A stretch of 64,000 nucleotides of DNA. Origin: Kalaharituber pfeilii. Taxonomy: Eukaryota; Ascomycota; Pezizomycetes; Pezizales; Pezizaceae. A model generated the notes under the pieces. The model was not told the DNA's origin, made no database searches, and saw nothing but the letters and a program-made list of their open reading frames with translations. The first letter of the stretch is position 1, and the number at the start of each line of letters is the position of its first letter. Made by a program: the position numbers and the translations under genes. Location: assembly GCA_015179045.1 (NCBI GenBank), contig WHUZ01000020.1, positions 682,001 through 746,000 of the forward strand. Direction: 5' to 3'. Below are positions 9,862 through 22,400 of the stretch, piece after piece.

Positions 9862-11265
9862 ATGGGAATGCCGAGAAGGGAGATGACGGTGAACTCTCCT
9901 CCAGAGGCCCCTGCCCCACCCCCAGCAGGCGTCACCCAAACCCCTGACCCACCTCCAGATATGGAGATATTACACTGGGATATCGTTCTTAGGGGATTGG
10001 AGGAGGACGTGAGCTTCGGATGGAGTACGATCCTAGCATCATTGTGGAAGCTCAGGTCAGGAAAATCCTTCTTAACCCGGGGGTCTACTTTAGTTTTAGA
10101 TGGGGAGAGAATGTCACCATGCTAGTTCATGGAAGCGGGCCAGAGGTGCTCACAAACTCATTCACAGTCTTGCACTCGGAGCAGCCCACTTCCGAGTTTA
10201 CCCCAGACTCTGTACCCGCACTGATCCAATAAGTGCAAGCGCAAGGCTCCTCCAGTACAGAACCACAACTCAATCAAGAGACGGCTGAGTGTCACTCAGG
10301 CCCAATACCGCCATTTCCCCTACCACCTCCATGCTAGGTCCAGCAACTTCATCTACTACCCAGCGGTTTGGCCAGGGGAGAAAGTGCCAGTCGGAGGGGA
10401 CAAAAGCAGCAGAATCTGGCACCACCAACCTCCCCCCACTGCCAAGATCGAGCGAACGGACTGAGACAGCCGGAGAAGGGGATAAACATAGCGGAGGTAT
10501 TGGAGTGGGCAGGGCAAGACTGAACATAGCGGAGGCATTGGAGTGGGGGTTTATTTTCTTTTCTACTTTATTATCCTTCATGTAACTAAGCATACCTCGC
10601 CATAGCCTATCAGGCGGCACGCGAGTAATGATATTAAAAAAAAAAAAAAAAAAAAACTGCCAAGATCCCCTCCATCACCACCCCAAGGAAGCCTCAGATG
10701 ATGGAGCATTCTGGCATTGTGTTACATGTAATAGCTTGAGGAAGAAACTAGGGAATGTCTGCAATTGGCTGCAGGCTGCTATCAGGGACTTAGGGCAGAT
10801 TACTGGAGCTCGGTGGTTGAGAGAGAAGGAAACATTCATAAAGGAGGGGAAACTCACAAGCTCAATTGTGGTATCCTAGAGAAGGAAGTTGAGCCAAGAC
10901 TGGGAAGAGTGAGATTGGTCGGGAAATGGCTGAAGTCCTGTCAATACGAGTGGGACAGAGCATCTTTATCTCCAGGGAAGTTAAGGTGAATGTCACTTGT
11001 TTGGATCCTCCTTTGGGCCTGCATGACGAGTGAGGATAAGCTAATTTGTTTCTCCTCCTGCCTGTAGCACAGAGTCATTCATAAGCATCACATCGTTGTC
11101 CTTGATTTTGGTTCTATTTTCACTTCGTTTGTTTCCATCTACCTTCCTAACAAGGGTCATGGTTATCCACACTGTTTATGTCTCTTTGACTTCATTTCAT
11201 TATTTACTTCGTACCGTTCTCGCCATAGGCCACAGGGCGGTATACAAGTAATGACATTGAAAAAA
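9862..11265 (+). mobile_element. Degenerate LINE ORF1 remnant ending in a worn tail B
   Basis: Around 10670-10990 the frames read CNWLQAAIRDLGQITGARWL, then KEGKLTSSIVV and KWLKSCQYEWDRA. This matches the ORF1-like frames at 37421-37621 and 52180-52380 (RWLRK...EEGK.TSSVV.YL...RWLR...Y...RG). The 3' end is a decayed tail B (CTCGCCATAGGCCACAGGGCGG, 11218-11263). Stops, frameshifts and the insertion at 10450 make it non-functional. Confidence 0.5.
10450..10655 (+). mobile_element. LINE tail-B insertion (206 bp) nested in the ORF1 remnant
   Basis: Flanked by TSD ACTGCCAAGATC (10438-10449 and 10656-10667). It ends with tail B (CCTCGCCATAGCCTATCAGGCGGCACGCGAG) and about A21. Its inner stem is GCCT/AGGC rather than GCCC/GGGC. 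Confidence 0.85.
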
Positions 11266-11413
11266 GGAATCGCGTCTGGTCATGGAGTGGGGGCAGGGCC
11301 AGAAGCGAAAACGAGTGAGGGTGGGAGCCGGAAAATAGAGCGGGTACAGTGGAGGAAGATTCACGGGATGGAAACCGAAAGGGCGACCACCACCTTTACA
11401 AGGCTAAGGATGG

Positions 11414-11469
11414 TGCCCTGCCATAGCGAGTAGTGATAAGGGGGGTTATGTAATTTAGAAAAAAAAAAA
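11414..11469 (+). mobile_element. LINE tail-A micro-insertion (56 bp)
   Basis: TGCCCTGCCATAGCGAGTAG, then GGGGGGTTATGTAATTT and A(n). Near-perfect TSD AGGCTAAGGATGG / AGGATAAGGATGG. Confidence 0.75.
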
Positions 11470-11474
11470 AGGAT

Positions 11475-11806
11475 AAGGATGGGGAAGGGAATGATAAAGG
11501 AGTGAGAGGCGAGCAAAAGAAGGAAAGGAAAGGAGGTGCGAGTGTGGAGGGAAACAGAGTAGGGAACACCTATCGTTTGAATACGAAAGAGTGGTATACC
11601 CGGATGGGCGGGAGGGGTGGGAAGAAGCGGAAGACGGAAAGTGGATCGAGGAGAACGGCGAAAAGGTGGACACCCTCGAGCAGCTGTTCTATTCCATAAA
11701 GGCATAAGGAGAAAGGGCGGTATAGGAAGTAGCAGATGGGGTGGATGTCATGTATGCAGTGAGTTAGTTTTCATGCCTGCTTCCGAGCATCAAGGACCCC
11801 AGTTCA
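11475..11806 (+). mobile_element. LINE (tail-A family) 3' fragment
   Basis: One frame near 11610-11705 reads WEEAEDGKWIEENGEKVDTL, then EQLFYSIKA and a stop. This is clearly related to the end of the full LINE at 30012-37140 (NGEEYDVLENFFAGVKF). The following bases also match that LINE's 3' UTR (CATGTATGYAGWGAGTTAGTTT). The 5' end is not delimited. Confidence 0.55.
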
Positions 11807-11870
11807 CCCTGCCATGGCCAAGTGCTACAAGCGGGGTTATGTGTTTAAAAAAAAAAAAAAAAAAAAAAAA
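11807..11870 (+). mobile_element. LINE tail-A micro-insertion (64 bp)
   Basis: Starts exactly at CCCTGCCATGGCC and ends in a long poly(A). TSD AAGGACCCCAGTTCA (11792-11806 and 11871-11885). Alternatively, part of this could be the natural end of the adjoining LINE fragment. Confidence 0.7.
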
Positions 11871-11971
11871 AAGGACCCCAGTTCAGGGCCTCCAGTTCAG
11901 GGGCGCTGCCATAACAAACAGCAGGTTCAAAAAAATAAAAAGGAGCAGTCACGTCCGCCCCCCACCCCCCT

Positions 11972-13927
11972 CTATCGCGTCAACTGTACTTGGGGCCCCC
12001 CGTTCACATACACCACCTCACTCCCATAATTCTGGCAAGGAGTTTCGCGTCCCAACTCATGACACACAGGTGGAGTATCCTCTGGTAACTCCACCAGCTC
12101 GAAATTGCCCCATACGATGTCCTGTGCCTCGTTGGAATACCCCACCAGAGCCTCCACCGGGTGTGCAGCAAGCTCGTTGGGTATTGCGGCTTCCAGCTCC
12201 GGCTTCATATAACGCTCGGCGCTGCCAGATGCCGCCTCATCAGATGGTGGCGCAGCATGCTGGTTGTTGCGCCGCCAGAGGTAAAGAACCCAGGAGATGA
12301 GTGCAGCCCCAGCAATGAGACTCCCCAGGATGCTGCCTATGAGCACGCCTAAAGAGAATACAGGATCCGAGGGTGGTTCAGGAGTAGAAGATGGCAGGAG
12401 TTCGGGTGTGCCGGTTCCAGGTGCCAGGATTTCCTTCAGTGTGGGGTCAACGTGAGCCTGGGGCAGTGTAAGTGTTGCTCCACCATTCTCACTGGAGAGA
12501 GAGCCAGCAAGTTAGCTCCAATGATAGCTATGCCTGGATGTAATATACTGAACCACAAACAGTACTAGGGACACCTACTCTCCTCCAATCACGTTATAAA
12601 CCACCTTTGGGACCCTATATGGTGCTGGGTCACTACTGAACTCATACCTAGTCGTCCACTCCATCGTCTGCAAGTCAAACAACCTTACGCCTCCATGTGG
12701 ATTACACGCTGGGCCCAGGGCGTCCCAGTCACGGCCCTGATACACCACCATATACTGGTTTTGCATGGTAGCGCAGCGGTGATAGTCAAGCTTGGTGGAC
12801 CCCCCCACAACGTCAACACCGCCCATTGTTACCGGGCCGATCCACGTGAACGATGGCAGGGAAAGGATCCACATATCTCCGCGAACGGCCCTCTTGATTT
12901 CCCCTCCATACATGTAAATGTTATGACTCGAATTATCACGTGCACTGACTGCTATAGCGCAGTAATAGGACCGCTCAGAATCCTCAAATGCACTGGATAT
13001 GCTGTTGCTGTCGCTTGCGGGAGAGGTTTCCTGCCTGAACCATGTTTTCGAGGCAATGTCATAGACATTGATCGTGTGCTACAGCCCAGTGTTATACGCC
13101 ACGGGTCAGTTATTAATCCTGTTTAATTTACACCACTGGAGGAAACGGCTCTGCTTACCTTTGCATCAGTCATAGTGCTGTCCACCTCACCGCCAATAAC
13201 AACCAACATGCCCTCCTTGCCCAATCCCCGCAAGAACAGCAACTCACCACCCGACAGCTGGGGCACAACCTCACGATTCACCGTCTTCATAATCTCGCCC
13301 ACAGGCTTTTCTTTTCTATGCATATCGAACCTAACCAAACTCTTGTAAGATCTTAACCCACCATACACCCAGCCCACCTCTGCAGCATGGTCCGCTGCGA
13401 CTAACCCATCCATGGGTGTCTCCTGCCCAAGTCCACCTTCCCATGGTAGGTCCCATGCATCATGATCGATGTCGAACCGAAACACCTTAGTGTCTGCGAA
13501 ATGTAGCCTGTCCCCCTGAGACAAAATGTACCCAGTGTCATTGAAAAATCTGCTCTTTACTACTCCTAACCCGAACTGATAGAGGCCATTATTGTTGGCG
13601 AATAGGTGGGGCCGCCAGAGGACTGGCACGTGCCGGTCCAAGCGGATCACTTTGGTGATCTTGTCTCGGGAGAGGTCGAATGAGCGGGAGAAGTCAAGGA
13701 TTCGCAGGTGACCATCTGGGTGGTGAAATGCTCCATTAGCAAGACGAAACTCATTGTAGTCTTAAGGGAAAGGATTGGGAAGTCAGGGAAGGAGGGAGGG
13801 AGGGAGGGAGGGAGGGATGGATGGATGTGCATACTTCCCATTTCCTTGTCATCCAGCAAGCTCTGTTTCTCGGGTACCAAGGCCATGTGGCCACCCATCA
13901 CGTACATCGTGTGGTTCTGCACGGCAA
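11972..13927 (-). CDS. Kelch-repeat protein with C-terminal transmembrane segment (first exon not identified)
   Basis: Four exons join in phase with GT/AG introns: 13835-13927, 13159-13760, 12579-13078 and 11972-12491 (about 571 codons). The protein shows kelch blades (NHTMYVMGGH, VGWVYGGLR, NIYMYGGEIK, VVYNVIGGDENGG), then a Thr/Pro-rich linker, one TM helix (VLIGSILGSLIAGAALISWV), a basic cluster and a cytosolic tail. The tail matches the paralogue at 3-329. Kelch blades form a beta-propeller used for binding, and the order suggests an extracytoplasmic propeller on a single-pass anchor. The exon with the start codon and expected signal peptide was not found upstream of 13927 (phase 1 is required there). 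The ligand is unknown. Confidence 0.75.
13793..13830 (+). repeat. GGGA/GGAT microsatellite in a kelch-gene intron
   Basis: A (GGGA)n run followed by (TGGA)n lies in the intron 13761-13834. Confidence 0.85.
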
Positions 13928-13961
13928 CTACATGTGCACATGCAATGCAAAACCGCAGGAA

Positions 13962-16230
13962 TTAGCACCTGTCACTGGGTGATTCCATAACAATATTACA
14001 ACAATCATGACACTCACTACTATGCGCTATTAGCCAGCACAAATCATTCTCCCAGTCGATCTGCACACTCCCGCTGGGGGCACCATCTGTGTCTTTATCA
14101 GCCATCTTGGGACCTACAGCCGCTCCTAGAGAAAATGAGTGGTGCGAAAATTCAGCTGATGAAGGGTCAAGGGATTGTGGACTGCGGCGGTCTAGTGCAG
14201 TGTCGCTGTAGCTGATTGCTGTCACAGGAGCTCGAGTTGGTTTCACAAGGGCACTGCTGCAACTGGCAGGCGATCCGACAAAGGTTTTGCAGCAGAGGGT
14301 TTGCAAATTTGAATCCGGATAAGAAACAAAATGATTATACTGTGGGCCACATGGTGGTGGCTTGTATTGGAGAATAAATAACTAACCAAGGCACGGCTCG
14401 CAACCAGGCGGTACGGTGATCGCCACTGGCATCACTTGATGCATTGTTGTAAGGAGACCCATGAAGCGGGTGCGACAGTGCTGGACCTATGTAAATCCGC
14501 CGCCAACTGTATGTCAACGACTGGCCGTCGTAGAGCGTTAAGCAGTTGGCGGTCGCGCCAATGTGACGCTGCAGCAAGGGGGCCGCGGCGCTCGGGAAAT
14601 TCCGACCGCGCCCTAGGAAGAGGCATGCCGCCGTGCCGCACAGGCTCGCTACCAGAGTGACGAGCGTGGCACCCTTTCCCACCTCCAATTTCCCTGATTC
14701 AGCAGTCAACGATTCATGGACACGGTAGTGCGCAGTTTCACGTTTAACTTTCGATCCGAATTTCTGGACGGGGACTTTGTACCCTACCTTCTTACGTTCA
14801 CCCATTTCAAACGGGGTCTAATGTGAATCTTTTAAGGGTGGTTGCAATTCTGCAGCTGCATACCGGAGACTAGCTGCTACCCCTTTACACTTATACTGTG
14901 TGTAATATACAGTGCCTAGCAGAAAGCTTCCTAGTATGGTTTCCCTATGCAGCATAAGGGAAAGTACGAGGTCCACTTTTACCAAGTATCCATAGGAGTC
15001 GAGAGACATGCAGGCGAGCGCACCCTCTTGCAAAAACAGAATACTCGAACTAAAAATGCTCAATATTAAATTCTGAAAACAGATTTCAGACTCTCCAATG
15101 TCCATTCATGCCGTCTACTATTTTTCTGTAATTTTGTTGCCAACTAATTGATTTTTTGTGATTTTTTTCATGATACTGAGAAATATTGCAGGGGAGGTGC
15201 ACTCGGCTGCATGTCTCACAACTCCAAGGGAGACTTGGTTAAAGCTTTGCCTTATGCTGCATAGTAAAACCATTCTAACAAGACTTTCTGCTAGACACTG
15301 TACTATGAAGCACACTCCGTTGTAGTACAAGTTGCATACAGCTGTTGGGCCTACTTATTATAGCTCAGGTACGATTTACCGCACAGGGAGGCTCAGGGCA
15401 ATCCAATCAAGATGTGTAAGGCTGACACTGGAGATAGGACTGATCACCTGAGGCGGAGCACGTTGTCACTTCTTGTGTAACCGGATGCCAATTGAGGAAG
15501 TGGTCAATGTGGTACATATGTGGCACAATCCCTGCAAACCTTGCTTGAAGGTGTGACAAATTGGATGCCAAGTGGATTAGACTATGGCACACCGTTGTAG
15601 TGAAGTAGAAAGTCTGAGCGACCACGGACTGCACCAACAAGTTTTATTGGTCTCTCCCAGCTATGGAAGATAGTGCATTACTGTGATGTTTCACAGAGTG
15701 ATAGATAGATAGATAGTATCCACTACTGCCTTCAATGGTCCGGAGCGGCGAGAACTGGCGGAGCGAACGTACGACCAAATGCGAGTGCGTGGGTGCGAAA
15801 AGAAGAGAAGATGTGCTACAGTACAGAAAGTCTATATATATGGTATTGCCTCACGTGCTGCCCTTATCTCCACGTGCCTTCCATGCCAAGCTGCCTTTTA
15901 CCCATTCCGTCGTCGCCGCCACAATGTATCTCAATATTTAAATGTTTTCTTTACCTTCAAGTATTTTATGTACACATTCATCAGACACCAAATGAACACT
16001 GGTAAGTGAACTGGGGTTTTATCATTCCATTCTAGATATTATAAACCATCACTGACTTGATGAGACTCACTTGTACTAGCCGAAAAAATACATTCTTTCA
16101 TGGATATGCCCTCCTACTGCATATGCAGGCTGTATATGCAGAACTACGTCGCATACAAATCGGCGCGGCATCCCCCGAAGATCCCAAGCTGCTGCCAGAC
16201 ACTTTGGCAGCCGGGCAGTACCTTCGGAAC
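13962..16230. other. Region without a confidently identified gene
   Basis: A minus-strand frame at 14335-14805 encodes 156 residues with one hydrophobic stretch (TLVTLVASLCGTAACLFLG). It could be an upstream exon of the kelch gene or a separate small protein, but no kelch motif or clean splice to 13927 was seen. A short (GATA)n lies near 15700-15716. The remainder has only short frames. Confidence 0.3.
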
Positions 16231-16247
16231 GTCATGGCTGCTATCTC

Positions 16248-16307
16248 ACCCTGCCATGGCTTAGTGCTACAAGCGGGGTTATGTGATTTAAAAAAAAAAA
16301 AAAAAAA
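16248..16307 (+). mobile_element. LINE tail-A micro-insertion (60 bp)
   Basis: Insert is A + CCCTGCCATGGCTTAGTGC..., GCGGGGTTATGTGATTT + A18. Perfect 14-bp TSD ATGGCTGCTATCTC (16234-16247 and 16308-16321). One of the clearest examples. Confidence 0.95.
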
Positions 16308-16411
16308 ATGGCTGCTATCTCCTAGTTTGTGAAAATTGATATCACAGGCTCACGACTTGGTTACGTGGGTCCTGTACACTCACGGTCTTCGGGAGGTATA
16401 GCTCAACTGAC

Positions 16412-16840
16412 GTGGTACTGGTTCTCAGACGACTATCGCTCGGTGGGAGGCTGTCTGTAGACGGACCCGCTTCCGATTCTGGTTATTACGGTGTAGAAGG
16501 AAAGAGGAAGGAGCGTTGGAACAAGGTGTCAAAACATGCGGATGAAGGAGTCACCTACCCCTGCAGGCAGGCTCAGGAGTTGAGTCAGAAGCTATATTCG
16601 GTCATGCAGGAGAGGGCCGGTAAACAGGGAGGTAACATGCCAGCGGCGGCACCGGCAGAGAGCCTGGCAGTCCATTGCCGGCTCCCATCAGGGAGAAGTG
16701 GTGGGCGAGCCAGTAGTTCTAGCGACTGGTATAGAAGGAGCGGAGCGTGTTGACATTATCATACCTGAGAGTGCCGATGAATATCTTACGCTCGCGGGCA
16801 AGATGAGGACACAAGTGCAATCGGCAACGGCTGTGAATTG
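16412..16840 (+). pseudogene. Possible coding remnant, unidentified
   Basis: Two overlapping frames look protein-like in turn: AQELSQKLYSVMQERAGKQG near 16570-16630, then VVGEPVVLATGIEGAERVDI and IIPESADEYL near 16695-16840. They are joined only by a frame change, so this may be a decayed exon. No family recognised. Confidence 0.25.
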
Positions 16841-17039
16841 ATTGACGCCTTTTGACAGCAGCGATTTTGTTGGCTTGGGTAGGGGTATAGCTAGTGCAGG
16901 CTAAATCCGGAAATTTTCATTTGTCTTCATTAGTCAGTTCCTATTCGTTTGGACCTCCTCACTTTTGTACTGTATGCAATTGTTTAGTTCGATAGTTTTC
17001 ATAGTTTTGCGGGTCCCTTGATAACGGCACCGCTTTCGC

Positions 17040-17105
17040 CATATCCAGGAGGACGCACGTTTGCGAGTTATGAGTTACCAGGAAAAAAAAAAAAAAAAAA
17101 AAAGG
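17040..17105 (+). repeat. Decayed LINE tail B
   Basis: CGCCATATCCAGGAGGACGCACG, then TTGCGAGTTATGAG and A22, with no clear TSD. Confidence 0.4.
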
Positions 17106-17328
17106 GAAACGAGAAAGAAAAGGGTTTTTTACAGCCACGGGATGCAGAATGAGGGCAGGAGAAATTACCAGGGGCGAGTCATTGTACGTTTTCTGTTTTC
17201 TATTTATTTATTTGATTTTCTTTTTGCTCTTTGATTTTATCACCGTTAGCGCTATCAATCTCGTTTGTGTGATAGTTTACAAATGCAAGTATGTGTCCGC
17301 CGCCATCCACTCCTCCGCACGTACAGTA

Positions 17329-17616
17329 CAGTACATTCTCGATATAAGAATGTGTGCGGCCCGCAATGCAAATGTCTTTTTGCTTAGTCATGTACTAGTA
17401 GAAATTCTGTTATTGAGGGTGCACATGCATGCATAAATGCCGTTCAGCACTGCATATGTTCGCAAGGTTTACCATTGCGCATCCAATCCTCGTTCAGGTC
17501 TTACTGCATATGGTTACTCTGGGGCTGCTAACTAATTTCAGTACAAGAATATATTCGATATAAGAGTATGGCCCCGCTGCCGGAAGGCATTCTAATATCG
17601 AGAGTGTATGTACAGT
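17329..17616. mobile_element. Pogo-like MITE (TA target)
   Basis: Left end CAGTACATTCTCGATATAAG and right end (reverse complement) CTGTACATACACTCTCGATA, each bordered by TA. A further internal TATTCGATATAAGAG occurs near 17550. No ORF. The right end has a 2-bp offset relative to the left. Confidence 0.5.
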
Positions 17617-17619
17617 ATG

Positions 17620-18462
17620 CAGTCACTCATAGTAAGAGGGGTGAGAAAGTAACTGTCTCAGGGATAGCATAAGGGCGCAGTCCTTCTGGGGGTCTGGGTA
17701 CAAGTCCTTGGAAGAGGAGCCACAGAGTTCTTCGACATCAGCCCTGAGGACTACGTCCCTCGTGTATCCCATGGGATGAAAAATAAATATTACATAAATG
17801 TAAATATGTCACAACATTTGGGGATGCGGGGGGAGTCAGAGAATATAAACATGCCTTGATGTCTGTCTTTAAACTGCCATGCTTTTAATGGTACCTGCAT
17901 AATAAGCTTAAAAAGTTACTCTCGTCAGACCAGCTCTTATTCTCAACCATGACGCCTCAAGGTACTTCTAACGATCTTCCACCTTTGCACTTTTAATATT
18001 ATCATCACTACTGTAGGGTCCTTGAACATGCCATTATTGTACCTATGTCCTTCCTAGCTAAAATTTCATCATTCCATAAACATTCTTTCAACGTTATTTT
18101 GTTTCTAAAATTTAAACTACTAGAGTAGCTCCTGGACGCTTGTTACTGCATTCACTATTTTTGTGGTAGTAGTATGGCAAGGTTAACAAACATTGGGCCG
18201 GAGAGCACGAGGTAGCTATATATATACATCAGCAAGACCTACAACGGCTTAGGGAAGCAGAATAACAGGAGATAGATTAGAGGGGAAAGAAGGGCATCTC
18301 ATGATATGGCGATTTTGGAGTCAGTAGAGGTATTCCTGAATTTGAAAAAAGTAAGACTCCAGAGGAACGCCTTGACGATGGAGAGAGAGGACAGCAAGGA
18401 CATAAGGTTCTACAGCTATAGGCTAGGCAGTGGGGAGGCTCTCAGAGAAGCGGTGGCAGTGC
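17620..18462. other. Region without an identified gene
   Basis: A 57-codon frame from 18306 (MAILESVEVFLNLKKVRLQR...) runs up to the LINE insertion at 18477 and could be part of a disrupted gene. It matches nothing recognised. Confidence 0.3.
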
Positions 18463-18476
18463 TCTATCTGCAAGTC

Positions 18477-19436
18477 TTTTTTTTTTTTTTTTTTTTTTTA
18501 AATCACATTACCCCGCTTGTAGCACTTGGCCATGGAACTTGACCCCGCATTCTCCTACCTTCTAGAACTTGACCCCAGCGAAGAAATTCTCCAAAACGTC
18601 ATACTCCTCCCCATTCTCCGCCTTTCTCTTCCAATTCTTTTCCATGTCGCCCCACCTCTCAAAGCCTTCTGGACGGTTCTTCTGGTTTCTGCATCGGAAA
18701 GCGAGGTGCTCCCCGGTTTGCACCTCCCCGCACCTGCACTTATCCGACTCAGCCGCCCCTATCCTCTTCAACCACACTGCACACCTCCCTCTCTCCAGGC
18801 GCAAGGCAGTGAAATTGGATACTGCTATCCTATTCCACTCCATGACTTTTCCTCCTCCAAAGCCCTCCACTTCTCTCTTCTCCTTCCTCCACGCCTTCAC
18901 CCTCTGGCGCACCCCGCTTCCGGTGGCCACCTCCTTTCCCTGCGTCACCGTCCCCTTCTTTGCCCATTCATCTGCCTTCTCGTTGCCTGCGATTCCGATA
19001 TGAGCTTTTACCCACAACAGTTTCGCATTCCCCCCTTCTTCTTCTCCTCGCCACTGCATTCACCACCCTTCTTACATCCTCCGTCTTTCCCTTTCCCTCC
19101 CTGCCTGCCTTCTGAATCGCCATGACAGCAGCTTCAGAATCTAAGCAAACCAGGACCGGTACCTCCTCCGGTACACTCTCCAGCGCACTTCTCACCCCTC
19201 TCACCTCCCCGTCAAAAACCGTCGCCGTTCTCCCTACTACCTCCGCCACCACCGCTGATCTCCCCCACACCCCAGCCCCCACCTTGCTGTCCTCGACCTT
19301 ACTACCATCCGAGAAGAGAACCGCTCTCCCTCTTCCGGGTTCCTCAACCGAGGTCTCCCACTCTTCTCTCCCTCCCCCCTTTCTACCTAGTCTCTCTGCG
19401 CACTCCACTTTCACCTTCTCACACTCTCCTCCCCAT
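18477..19436 (-). mobile_element. 5'-truncated LINE (tail-A family), RNase H part
   Basis: Poly(T) and reverse-complement tail A, then minus-strand frames 18562-19059 and 18968-19447 with RNase H motifs (VLFSDGSKVEDSK, CLDSEAAVMAIQK, AHIGIAGNEKADEWA) and the distal CRCGEVQTGEHLAFRC knuckle. A frame break separates the two halves. TSD TCTATCTGCAAGTC (18463-18476 and 19437-19450). Most of the 3' UTR between tail and stop codon, present in the full LINE, is deleted. Confidence 0.9.
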
Positions 19437-19450
19437 TCTATCTGCAAGTC

Positions 19451-22400
19451 GGTTGAGAGCCTGGGGGCAGGCGATTCCAGACACTGTCACTTTTCCTTCT
19501 CTCCGTTAGCACCTGACCCGCTATCTTTGAAACTGTCATTACCGAATGTAAAACTATACACGAAGTCAGCCATAGCTAAGTAAAACCAAATTTTTCGAAA
19601 CCTCTTCCATTCTTGTTAGTTCCACTTTGGTGGATAGCTTATTTTCAATAAAGCAACGCTCGGGGGAATAATTTTTTTTGTTTTTTGGAAAAAGATCTAG
19701 CTCATTGAAAAATGAAACGAAATGACTGTACGGCGTAAAAATTAGAATATTGACAAACGTAAGGAAAGGGAAAGAGGAATCATTTGTGCCGCCTTTGTAC
19801 CCAGCAATGCTTGAGTTGTAGGAGGTACACCCCCTGTTCGCATTGTCTGGTCTGGAGTCCCTCATGCACCCACAACGTCTATGCACCACCATTGCTTCTT
19901 TTCTTAAAAAAGGACAACATCTCTCGCTGTGGAATTCACCGCTCAACTCAGCCATACCCTATTCCGCAACGATGTTATAGACCTCGTCAGTTTGAAACCC
20001 CAAGATACCGATTGGCCCTGTATACTCCAATGGTTGGTTGTGGTTTAGAGGTACAACTGCGCTTGGTTCAGAATTCAACACAGCCAGGTCTCCTCCACCG
20101 ACCATGTAATAGAGCTGACCCGTCTGGGGCCCCATGTACCCACAACCCTCCTATACCCACAAGTTTTTTTGCTTGATTTGGAAAAGGTACATCCCCATCA
20201 TTTTAGAATTCACAGCCTGAACTCAGCGGAGCTTTCTTTGTCGACCTTTTTATAGAGCTGGTCCCTCTGGCGTCCCCCATGTACCCACCAATTAAGCACA
20301 AGATGCCATAGGTATAAAACCTCACTAAGTATAAATAAAGAGAATTATGGAGGAGAAAAGTGTGGTTATACCGGATCATAAAACGTATTGGTGCACATGC
20401 GAGAGGCGGGAAACACGAAAGTTGGAGTTGCAAAAAACGGGTGTGGGTGGCGGAGGTTGGAGATGCGAAAACCGAGGGTGCAAGAGCAAAAGTTGTGACA
20501 TCCGGTGAACGGAGAAGCGACAGGAGAGGCAGGGGATGAACTCGGAGGTGGTATAGGCAGAAGTGGGAACCTTGTTCGTCCTTGAAAATGCTGTTGTAGC
20601 CATGAGGAGCTCATCGCGACTGTCAGTCGAGTCTCCTAATTAGCCATCAGCGCTGTTTCGCACTGTCAGCGCTGGCTGAGGGTGCCGTTATTTATGGTAG
20701 AAGAGTGATCATTCAAGTCGATCCTATGTACTGTTATTGCGGACCCGAATTGAGCAGCAAAATTGAGTAATCTCGACTTGATAATAAATATTGGTGCCAT
20801 GAACGGCTGTCAGAGTGGCAGTCGGAGGGGTGTCAGCGAGGCTGGCGGAGAAAGGGTGACAGAGGAGGCGGTCAAAGGGCCTGTCGGAGGACCGGTAGGT
20901 AGGCAATAGTTGGGGGTGATAGGAAATGCGGAGGTGGAAATGCGGAGATGGCAGAAGTAAGGTGAAGTTACTGTCGGAGGAGGGTCAGAGGGGGTGTTGG
21001 GGAGGGGGTGTTGGGGAGGCGGTATGTGAGATGGTAATGAAGGCCAGCAGGAGATGCGTAGACTAAAGAGGCGGAAGCGGCAGTAGGGAGGCGGAGGTGA
21101 GGGAAGCAAGAGCTGTGTGACCGATCGGAAGAAGTTGCAGGGCCGGCACCACTACCGCAGTTCGTGGTAAACCTGCGCGGCTCTTGCACCTGGGTAAAAC
21201 AAGGACAGGGGTCGGGATGGCCCTGTTGCTGCTCGCTAGTACTCGTTACAGTACCAGCATGGAGTGAGGTCTGTGCAAAGGTTTGTGTAATGGTGTGACA
21301 GCCACAGGTGAATATGCGTAAAAGAAATTGGAGAAAAAAGTCAGCTAGAAGAATCACGTAGTATTGATCTAGAAAATAAAGTTATGGAGGTTGCTCCACC
21401 AGATGGTGAATGGCTTACGTTACAATGTAGGCAGATGAGAATGTCTCTGGCACACGAGACTGATGATTCCCAACTAAAGGCATCCACTCAGATATTAACA
21501 TATTATGTAGAAGATTCTCTCCTACTCTACTGGTTATTACATCAAACACGAAGTATTCTGAAATCCGAATACAATACCGGTAACTTTTAATAGAAACTCA
21601 CCCCACCTTTTATGAGCACTCACCCACATCTACTATACCCCTACACAGGCCTTTGCACAGACCTTGCGCCACAGCCTCGGAAGTTGCATCACTTTATGCT
21701 GGTAACGACTACCTTTTTCTCAGGCGGGGTTTGGCACCCTCCGCTGAAGTGTTGCGAGCTTGTGGGAGCTGCAAGCTGGTTCATACATACGTCGAAAGTG
21801 TGGGGTGCGATGCTGGGTAAGAGCGTTGTATACCACACGTGTACGGAATGGAATGAAAGCACGTGATATATCGGACCTTGAATCTATGTATATAGGTACC
21901 GTAGTAGGGGAAGGTTAGCACGCAGATAGCTTTTTCCTTATTCATACATCCACTTTTTATTCATTCACCTTGGTCGTGTGAGACATGGAGCCGACCTTCC
22001 TCTCGTGTCTAAGAATCTTGCGATGCAAGCTGAAGTATAAAATCAGGAAAAAATTGAAAAAAGTGTTAAAAATGTATATAAGTGTTCTTTGGAGAATCAG
22101 AAGCCTTTATCGACCGACTTTAGGCAACTTCTGCTTAACGTCCGCGATTTTACCAAGGGGCGGCTCTGTGTCTCACATGACCAGGAGATATGCCAATTGA
22201 AAAGCAGTTATAGCACGATTTTGAAATTACAGGCTTTGATCATGACAACGGATTGTGTTTCAGTTCGCAATGCAGAATTTCGTGTTTTCGCGAGAAATCT
22301 TCTTTTTTTTGGTATTTCGGCCCTGTGTGGCAGTGTGCATGACTTTGGTATGTGCATAACTATATTTTAGTGGTGCTGATGAATGAGACTATGTAGGGTG

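Noticed and set aside
14335..14805. 156-codon frame as first exon of the kelch gene
   Set aside because: It has a hydrophobic stretch and a donor-like site, but no kelch start motif and no clear phase-compatible junction, so it was not added to the gene model.
20700..20815. Possible LTR end and primer-binding site (TATTGGTGCCATGAACGG)
   Set aside because: No matching second LTR, TG...CA boundaries or gag/pol frame nearby.
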